Positions 58,028 to 64,000 of a stretch of 64,000 nt of DNA are shown one piece after another (positions within the stretch are counted from its first letter, which is position 1; each line of letters begins with the position of its first letter). Source of the DNA: Reticulitermes lucifugus (Eukaryota > Arthropoda > Insecta > Blattodea > Rhinotermitidae); assembly GCA_026260175.1 (NCBI GenBank), contig JAKCWW010000153.1, positions 56,599-120,598 of the forward strand, given 5' to 3'. The translations under genes were made by a program, and so were the position numbers. The notes below the pieces were generated by a model. That model saw nothing but the letters and a program-made list of their open reading frames with translations, did no database searches and was not told the DNA's origin.

Positions 58028-58290
58028 GCCGATCCCAGTGGCCGTGCGGTCTAAGGCGTGGGTCTTCGGCCGCTCGCTTACTGGGATTGCGGGTTCGAAT
58101 CCNGCCTAGNGCATGGATGTCTGTCTNTTGTGAGTNTTGTGTGTTGTCANGTAGAGGTCTCTGCGACGAGCTGNTCNCTCGTCCAGAGGAGTCCTGCCGA
58201 CTGTGGTGTGTCTCAAATGTGTGTGATCATGAAACCTCGAAGAAACGAGGAGGCCCAGGCCCATATAGGGCTGTCGAACCATGGGAAAAA
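58028..58290 (+). repeat. SINE family C, full length, 14-bp target duplication
   Basis: TGGCCGTGCGGTCTAAGGCG (A-box region, 58039), B box GGTTCGAATCC (58092-58102), body TGTCTGTC...TTGTGTGTTGTCA, GTAGAGGTCTCTGCGACG, GTCCAGAGGAGTCCTGCCGA, GTGTGATCATGAAACC, AGGCCCAGGCCC, GGCTGTCGAACC and an A-rich tail. The 14-mer AAGCATATATATAT lies at 58014-58027 and again from 58291, a clear target-site duplication. The head is tRNA-Leu/Ser-like. This is the reference copy for the elements at 25.4, 33.1 and 36.4 kb. Several single unknown bases are present. Confidence 0.93.
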
Positions 58291-58319
58291 AAGCATATAT
58301 ATATATATATATATATATA
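58291..58319 (+). repeat. (TA)n run expanded from a target duplication
   Basis: The right target duplication of the SINE ends in (AT)n that is longer than in the left copy, about 13 against 5 units, so it expanded after insertion. Confidence 0.8.
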
Positions 58320-59635
58320 GTGGTACCATGAGTAGCAATTTAATAACGCTGGAAGTTAAATTCCAACTACTGTCCAGGACGTTGGGGGTGTACACTTCAA
58401 TGAATTCAGGATCATATGATGCACCAAGGCCGGCAGTGAAAGTTTAACCTATACTTAGAGTTAGAGAAAAGTTCCAGTTATATACAGAACAAAGCAAAAT
58501 TGCAATATTGTGGATTTTAATCTTTAAGTTTTCAGATACAAGACGGGAGGACAGAAGATATTAAACTGATGGCAGAGAGCATGTTGTTAACCTTTCAAAA
58601 GGCAACGGTTACTATGTGTATTACTTTCTTTAACTTTAAAGATATCTTGCCCTCAGACAGCGTTTCTTGCTTTCGTACAATTCTCACAATAAACAGCCGT
58701 TATTTCACCAAAAAGCCCTATCCGATTTGTTTTTTTTAGTGAAGAAACAGTATGTTTCCTATGAGGGATGAACTGTATATAAATATATCAGTTACATACA
58801 TTACATGTTTTAAACAACCATTTACAAAAATGGAATACATGTACATGTTCTTCAGTGTCGTATTCTTAATAATCTTATTCGGTTTGTTACTAAAAATGTT
58901 CGGCGTGTCTGGAATGCGCTGACGAATCACGGCCAAAATTCTGATGGTACTGCCCATAGAATCTTGGAGGAAGACTTCGGCCGTTATTTGGACTGGAGTA
59001 TTGGTAGGTTAGCCAACCGATTGCGAGCAGAAGGTCATAAGGACGGAGGGCGGAACAAACTGTTGTTATTTTCTACTCAATTTCGCTTTTCCTATTGTTC
59101 AACATATAACAATTGCCTTCCCCACCATTACATTAAGCTAAGCTCTTTGCCATTGTAGGACATTCTAATCGATTGCAGGAAGGTTTCAGGATGGAAAGTT
59201 GAAGGGGGAAGGCGGCAGACACGTTACACAGTGGGACTAAATCTTGATGTGCGTGGTACAGCCTTCTTTCTTCAAGACAGCCACTTAGCCTCACCAAGCC
59301 AAGCAAACTGCCGGAATTAATTAATGTTACCACTAATGCCATGTTCGGAAGTTATCAGTACAAGGCATTGAATTCGCAAATTAAGTTCACACCGACAATT
59401 AAATGAAGCGGATATTATACCTTCGAGATCACTTTAAAGGTACGTCTGCGATACCCATGCTTGGCCTCGGGATCGTGCTCCAAACTATGTATATCTGTGA
59501 ATGTGGACGGTATCACGACCCCGAGCTCGAGCAGTAGGATCTACTAGATCCGTGAGCTCGAGTGGCTTGGCACAAAGGCGGTACTTCAAGCAGAGGATCG
59601 CTGAGGCCGATTGCTGTTTGCATGTTACAAGCCAA
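58320..59635. other. non-coding, nothing recognised
   Basis: Short open frames at 58736-59342 match no known family. Confidence 0.35.
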
Positions 59636-59705
59636 TGAACGAGCAGTGTGTACACTGCCAGCAAAAATCACTGCGAACATCACGAGCAAGAGCACGAGCG
59701 TGAGT
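59636..59705 (-). repeat. dispersed repeat fragment shared with 16.3 kb
   Basis: Minus-strand CGTGATGTTCGCAGTGATTT and TGCTGGCAGTGTACACACTG match the plus-strand segment at 16276-16350. Palindromic AGCTCGAG words and a GTGAGCTCGAG pair at 59525-59570 lie to its left. Confidence 0.5.
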
Positions 59706-60225
59706 AGTCTGGACGCACTTTTAGAAGGGAATTAACTGGTACGGATAATGAACACAAAAATGGGGGTTACCTTCCTAGGAGATATGAAATGTAATTACAT
59801 TTTAATACTCCTGAAATTGTCGTGTGATTTTGAAAGCTTCATATATATATATATATATATATAATGAGTTATACGTGAACACGTGTTGTTAATTTCCTAT
59901 AGGATTTGCAGCTCCCTTGCCTATATCACGCCGTATTACTCGCCTGCATCAACTTCTGTAATACCAACAACCCTCCACCTGAATCTCTCACCCTTGTCAC
60001 ACACATCGCTATCGGAATAATTTTCACCTCTCAGTGCTTGTGCAGGTTTCGCCAACACTGAAAATGTATAGTAGGTCATCCCTTTCCAATACTGTGGTTA
60101 CTATACTTAACAATTCTTTATACTAAAGGTATATTTAATTCTATATACCAACTGTATTTATGGGTTTTGTCAGATTTTCACAAAAACAGCCACTATGCAT
60201 GTCAGCAGCGTTAACAGGTTAATCT
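59706..60225. other. non-coding; (AT)n run
   Basis: (AT)n at 59841-59862. Nothing else recognised. Confidence 0.4.
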
Positions 60226-60227
60226 TT

Positions 60228-60442
60228 ATAACAAACCAACTGATGCACAATTAAAAACCACTTTTATTGTAGCTTTTATAAAATGTTTGTACCCCTACAT
60301 ATGTTTCAAACCTTAGTTCATCGTCAGGGGGTTCTTTTGTCCTGACGATGAACTAAGGTTTGAAACATATGTAGGGATACAAACATTTTATAAAAGCTAA
60401 AATAAAAAGTGGTTTTTAATTGTGCATCAGTTGGTTTGATAT
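60228..60442. mobile_element. near-perfect ~100-bp-arm palindrome with two hammerhead-like cores
   Basis: The left arm 60228-60328 and right arm 60341-60442 are inverted copies with only a few substitutions and a single-base indel, around a 12-base loop. Each arm holds one copy of the motif. Plus: UUUGUC, CUGACGA, U, GAAC...GGUUU, GAAAC, AUAUGUA, then GGGAUACAAA. ACAUAUGU is a palindromic stem III, and UUUGU/ACAAA with C-G gives the outer helix with an internal bulge. The high arm identity means a recent origin or arm-to-arm conversion. No coding. Confidence 0.9.
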
Positions 60443-61040
60443 AATCTGTTTAGTAAAGATGCACGGTGTTAGTAACGTGAAATTTGAAAGGTTAATCTTT
60501 GTAAAACAGATGCGTTTTGTTTACTGTGAAGTAGGAACTGAATTTCTGTATGCATGCAATGGTTTAGACGAATTACATCAGTCGCAAGCAACCTTTTGGG
60601 CACGAGGGCGAAATAAAGAGAAAAACCTTTTTGCGGGCCACATTACGAACAATATTTATTTTTGTACTCATTTAATGTTAATGAAAATACGACTTTCGTC
60701 AAAAGTGTCAAGACTGGGGCAGTAAAACTTATTTGACGTCAATTCGAGACACATGCTCTGTTGTCAACTACTTACATTTAGCCACCCCTTTACATGACGC
60801 TTCCTACTCCTGTAAGCAACATAGCCCAATGAGGTAAAACTTCAATTCATATTTTATTACGAAAGTATGCTGTGTTGTCAATAATGCTACGTGTTTATAA
60901 ATAATATTTTTCTATGAATGTGGAAATAATTTTTCATGAAAGTTTACATCATTTTGTTTCGTGTTTCTGAAATTACATCGCGGAAAGGGCCGCATTTTTT
61001 TCATCGTTGAATTACATGATGACATTTGAAGAACGCTAAA
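60443..61040. other. non-coding, nothing recognised
   Basis: No motif recognised; one 101-codon frame (60420-60725) starts in the palindrome and is unrecognised. Confidence 0.35.
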
Positions 61041-61084
61041 TTTATTACGCTTCTGAAACCGAGCAAATTCCACGCCCCACCATT

Positions 61085-62060
61085 AAATTTTATGCCAATA
61101 AACAGACCAACTTATCTAGGCTAACTGTTTCAGAAGATTATTTCAAAGAGACTCCACTTCAACTTCGAAATTCCGCTGACATGGTCTCACAAAAAGACAA
61201 GCCACAACACATTCCATGAAACATAAATCGTATTACCCACGAATTTAGTAGTAAAAAAAAGATAGACCGTATGCTTAGTTGCAAAACGTATCGGAGCAAA
61301 ATTTTCTTTTTACTGAATTCTTATATTTCAAAACCCATCCTAATCTGTAGTGCGCCGGACCTTTCTTCATGCCAACGCTCCATTTAGGCAGAAGTCCCCC
61401 AGGGCAGTTTACCCGGACCTTCACATTTTAATATATATTTAATAATATTCCATATATTAAAGACTGCAGTAAAGTAGAAGTCTCAATTTATACACCGATA
61501 GAAATGTCAGTATTCGGTCAGGTAGTGAAGGTATGGCAGTTGTAAAATTATATAATCGTAATGCTCTTAAAACCTGGTTCCATCAAAGAAGAATTAATAT
61601 TGCTACTAACAAATGCCATATTATTCTAATTCCTACAGGATTACGTGACGACCACAGTAACATTTTTCCGGTCAAAATATATAATAAAAATATAGAGTGA
61701 ACCTGTGAAATGACACTATAATCAACGTCAACATAAAAGGCACGCGCCTCCTGCCTTCTGCAGAAAAAACAGCAGACTGCGACATATTCTACATTAAATA
61801 AATCCCCCACAATCGATATTAATTTGGCTTGTTTGTTTATAAATCCCTCCTCCGGTTCATATCGATATATGCCTTCCCAGCCTGGGGCTTTGCTGCAGAG
61901 ACACGTGTCAATAGATTACAGACACTTCAAAATAAAGTCCTCAGGGTAATAAAATTCCCAAGAGTAACATCAACACAATCCTACACAAGCAGACAAGAAC
62001 GTCACTAATAAAAATCATATTAAAGGGGTAGCAAACTCGGTCTCAAAAAGTCGCTAGAAA
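61085..62060 (+). pseudogene. Jockey-like LINE reverse transcriptase fossil
   Basis: Plus-strand pieces in RT order: RPTYLG-like start; EFLYFKTHPNLICSAPDLSS; AEVPQGSLPGPSHFNIYL (61388 on), the RT domain 4 motif normally AGVPQGSVLGP.LYNIY; a KTAVK/LYNRNALKTWFHQRRINI segment, where NALKTWFHQRRINIATNKCH matches the W-C-x-x-W-R-I-x-I-N-x-x-K-C/S motif after the active site; then YKNI and PSQPG.LLQRHV near YG-LWG-A, with LQNKVLRVIKFPRVT-like end. The active-site FADD box is not readable. Several frameshifts and stops are present. It is 5' truncated; no poly-A tail identified before the SINE at 62.25 kb. Confidence 0.8.
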
Positions 62061-62245
62061 GTGAAAACAGATTCAGGAAATACGACAATATGATTTCACA
62101 AAGGCTATTATCAAAATTCAGCCGAAATTCTCGGCTTTCTTGTGCTGCATATACCGTCCACTAACCAACGCTCTGCCTTACCTACACCTTTCTTCGTCAG
62201 AAGAAGAAGCTGGCACTGCCTGGCAACGTTCCCCTGCACTGACAC
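62061..62245. other. boundary between LINE fossil and SINE
   Basis: About 180 bases with no motif; the LINE's 3' end lies somewhere here. Confidence 0.3.
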
Positions 62246-62249
62246 GTGA

Positions 62250-62575
62250 GCCAGAGCAGCGCAGTCTGTGTAGTAGCTGGGATACGGACTGCAGGACGGA
62301 AGAATTGCCATTCGATTCCCGGCAGAGGCAAGGCATTTTTATTTTCTCCAAAGCGACTAGACCGCCTCTGAAGTCCATCCAGCCTCCTATCAAATGGCCA
62401 GCAGGGACCATTCCCCGGGGGTAAAGCGGCCAGAGGGTGAAACTGACCACACTTCCGTATAGTAACGACCTTAAGAATGAGTGGAACTGTAATTTCTCCC
62501 CACGATGTGCCCCCAGGACGTGCAAAGGAACAACTTTGATTTTGCCCTGTACCTGTACTAGATGTAATGTCTCTC
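62250..62575 (+). repeat. tRNA-derived SINE
   Basis: A-box-like CAGCGCAGTCTGTGTAGTAG (from about 62254) and B box CATTCGATTCC (62309-62319) at tRNA spacing, then GGCAGAGGCAAGGCATTTTT. The body runs to about CTAGATGTAATGTCTCTCAC. Overlapping open frames on the minus strand (62178-62577) are shadows of this GC-rich element. No second copy was found in the window, and no target duplication was assigned. Confidence 0.65.
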
Positions 62576-62875
62576 ACTACCCCNACAATTCTTACTTCTT
62601 CTCATGCTTTGATTGGTTGAAGGATACCCTCATTTAGCTTCCCAATTGCATGTACAATATTGAGCCCAATATGATACGTTTGATACCCTACAAAACATGA
62701 AACAAAGAAACAGACTGTATCTTTATATTTCTGGATTTGTTTAGTGAGGCTCACCTACCCAGACTTTGGGTAGGACGATTAATGAGGAAGGAAACTGCCA
62801 CAGCGTAATCCGCGTACCATCCCGGCATCTATCTAGAAGAACCGGGGAAAATAAAGGAAAACCTGGATCAGAATA
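62576..62875. other. non-coding, nothing recognised
   Basis: One unknown base at 62584. Nothing recognised. Confidence 0.35.
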
Positions 62876-62877
62876 GC

Positions 62878-63150
62878 TGATGAGATCCTCGCTCTTCTGG
62901 GATGTTTAGCAGAGTAGATTGGTAGGTACCGACGTTTCAGCATAACCTATCGGTCCCATCTTCAAGGGTCAAGCAGTCTTCTCTCTCTTTTAGGTTGTTA
63001 CGCAGCGTAGATTGTAGTTTGTTACCGACGTTTCGGGACAACCTATCAGCCCCATCTTCAAGAGGTAAGTAGTGGAACTGCCTGACCCTTGAAGAGGGGC
63101 ATCCCAGAAGAGCGAAGATCTCATTTACACAGCGGCGGAAGCCTGAAATC
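62878..63150. mobile_element. foldback cluster F1 with two hammerhead-like cores
   Basis: The left arm (TGAGATCCTCGCTCTTCTGG at 62881) and right end (CATCCCAGAAGAGCGAAGAT, GCGGCGGAAGCCTGAAATCA, to 63145) are inverted. Between them lie two copies of the core in the same orientation: minus of 62931-62968 (CUUGAAGA, U, GGGACC...UGCU, GAAACGUCGGU) and minus of 63027-63064 (CUUGAAGA, U, GGGG...UCCC, GAAACGUCGGU). It looks like one foldback inserted into, or recombined with, another. The outer TGATTTCAGGCTTCCGCCGC end matches 22666 and 43618. Confidence 0.75.
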
Positions 63151-64000
63151 ACACATAGTAGGCCTAGCTGACGTTCTGGCCAAGACGTGAAACGGGCCTC
63201 TTGCGGATAGAAAGGCAGAATATTTCTCCTACAGCAACTTGCTCCGCAGATAAGTGTTGCGCTTATGGCACTATTTCTGATGTCATGTCACTAATAACGG
63301 ACGGAGAGCTTATTGAGGTAAGCACGTATTCAACATACTACGTATTATCCTTCCTCATGGAATAACATTTGCAGAAAAAAATATAATTTTCATAAACTAC
63401 AGCCAGAATTTTAGTACTGACGTTTTGCACATCAGCTGCGATTTTTGCCTTCAGCTCGTCAAAACAGCCAGGAGGTGTCACTGACTGATAATAAACTGCC
63501 AACTCTTACGTATTCAGTGACACAAAATTCATTAATTTCTTTGCAGCTGGGACGTCGTTTTTATAACATGGCTCTACTTTTCAATTTAAAGCTGAAGTAA
63601 TCTCCGGGGAAATCTTCTTTATAGAATTAGACCTTTTACAAGTTCATCCTCATTTGAATTTATGTTCCTTTTTACTTGACAGTTTTCACTGCCCGTCGTC
63701 CTTGGAATCAGGTACTGCCAGTCTTTATTTTCTCTTCACAGCCATTTACACGACATTTGTAACAGAAAGTCTCACAAATATCCATCACATGACAGGTTTC
63801 TCATTATTTAAAATGGCTTAAGAATGGCGAGAACTTTTCGCTTCAGCACATCCGAATCGACATTGGGGCCCACACAAACTCCCAAACAATTGAAAACCGG
63901 TGGCCGTTTCCCAGATAAGTGGACATGACACCTGCTCCCCAACCGCCACAACGCCGCGCGTAGGATATTTCATAGTCGCGTTGTTTCTAAAAATAACAAT
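63151..64000. other. non-coding, nothing recognised
   Basis: No motif recognised to the window end. Confidence 0.35.

Noticed and set aside
58028-58110. Possible functional tRNA-Leu gene
   Set aside because: The acceptor stem does not close, the body continues as a SINE, and copies with the same body exist at 33.1 and 36.4 kb.
62178-62577. Overlapping 115- and 126-codon minus frames
   Set aside because: They are antisense shadows of a GC-rich tRNA-derived SINE.

Overview
This window looks like an intergenic (or deep intronic) stretch of a large, AT-rich, repeat-dense animal genome. An insect is most likely. The tRNA-derived SINEs, the Jockey-like LINE, the mariner- and Tigger-type transposase fossils and the foldback elements suggest a cockroach, termite or other polyneopteran, but the species cannot be fixed from sequence alone. 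No host protein-coding exon was recognised. Nearly all open frames are short, low-complexity or run through repeats. No rRNA, functional tRNA, CRISPR array, LTR or retrovirus-like element, or Polinton was recognised.

Layout. 0-10 kb: a truncated SINE, an old tandem repeat (2.5-3.0 kb), an intact-looking SINE with target-site duplications (3.5 kb), a decayed internally repetitive element (4.8-5.4 kb) and the first of four copies of an unnamed ~0.5 kb repeat (R1). 10-22 kb: a long hairpin, a second R1 copy, a fresh 68-bp tandem array, a mariner-type MITE, a LINE 3' end and several SINE relics. 22-24 kb: a 32-bp minisatellite split by an insertion that holds an assembly gap and a strongly purine-biased block. 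24-37 kb: more SINEs, a LINE 3' end, a near full-length mariner-like transposase fossil (30 kb), a 674-bp internally deleted Tigger/pogo element with TA target duplication (32 kb), a hAT-type MITE (34 kb) and a SINE whose 5' half is inverted in place (36.4 kb). 37-54 kb: foldback elements, a 54-bp minisatellite (48 kb) and two more R1 copies. 54-64 kb: a decayed Tigger/jerky-like transposase (57 kb), a full-length SINE with 14-bp target duplications (58 kb), a ~200-bp near-perfect palindrome (60.3 kb), a Jockey-like LINE fossil (61 kb), a SINE (62.3 kb) and a foldback cluster (62.9-63.1 kb).

The most interesting signal is a small structural motif that recurs at about sixteen places, mostly inside foldback elements. 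It reads CUGANGA, one unpaired pyrimidine, a variable hairpin, GAAAC, a short palindrome and then GUA or GUC. Bases 5' of CUGANGA pair with bases 3' of GUA/GUC, and both helices change sequence between copies while remaining paired. This is the topology of a hammerhead ribozyme with a one-nucleotide expansion of the core. Whether it is or ever was catalytic is inference.
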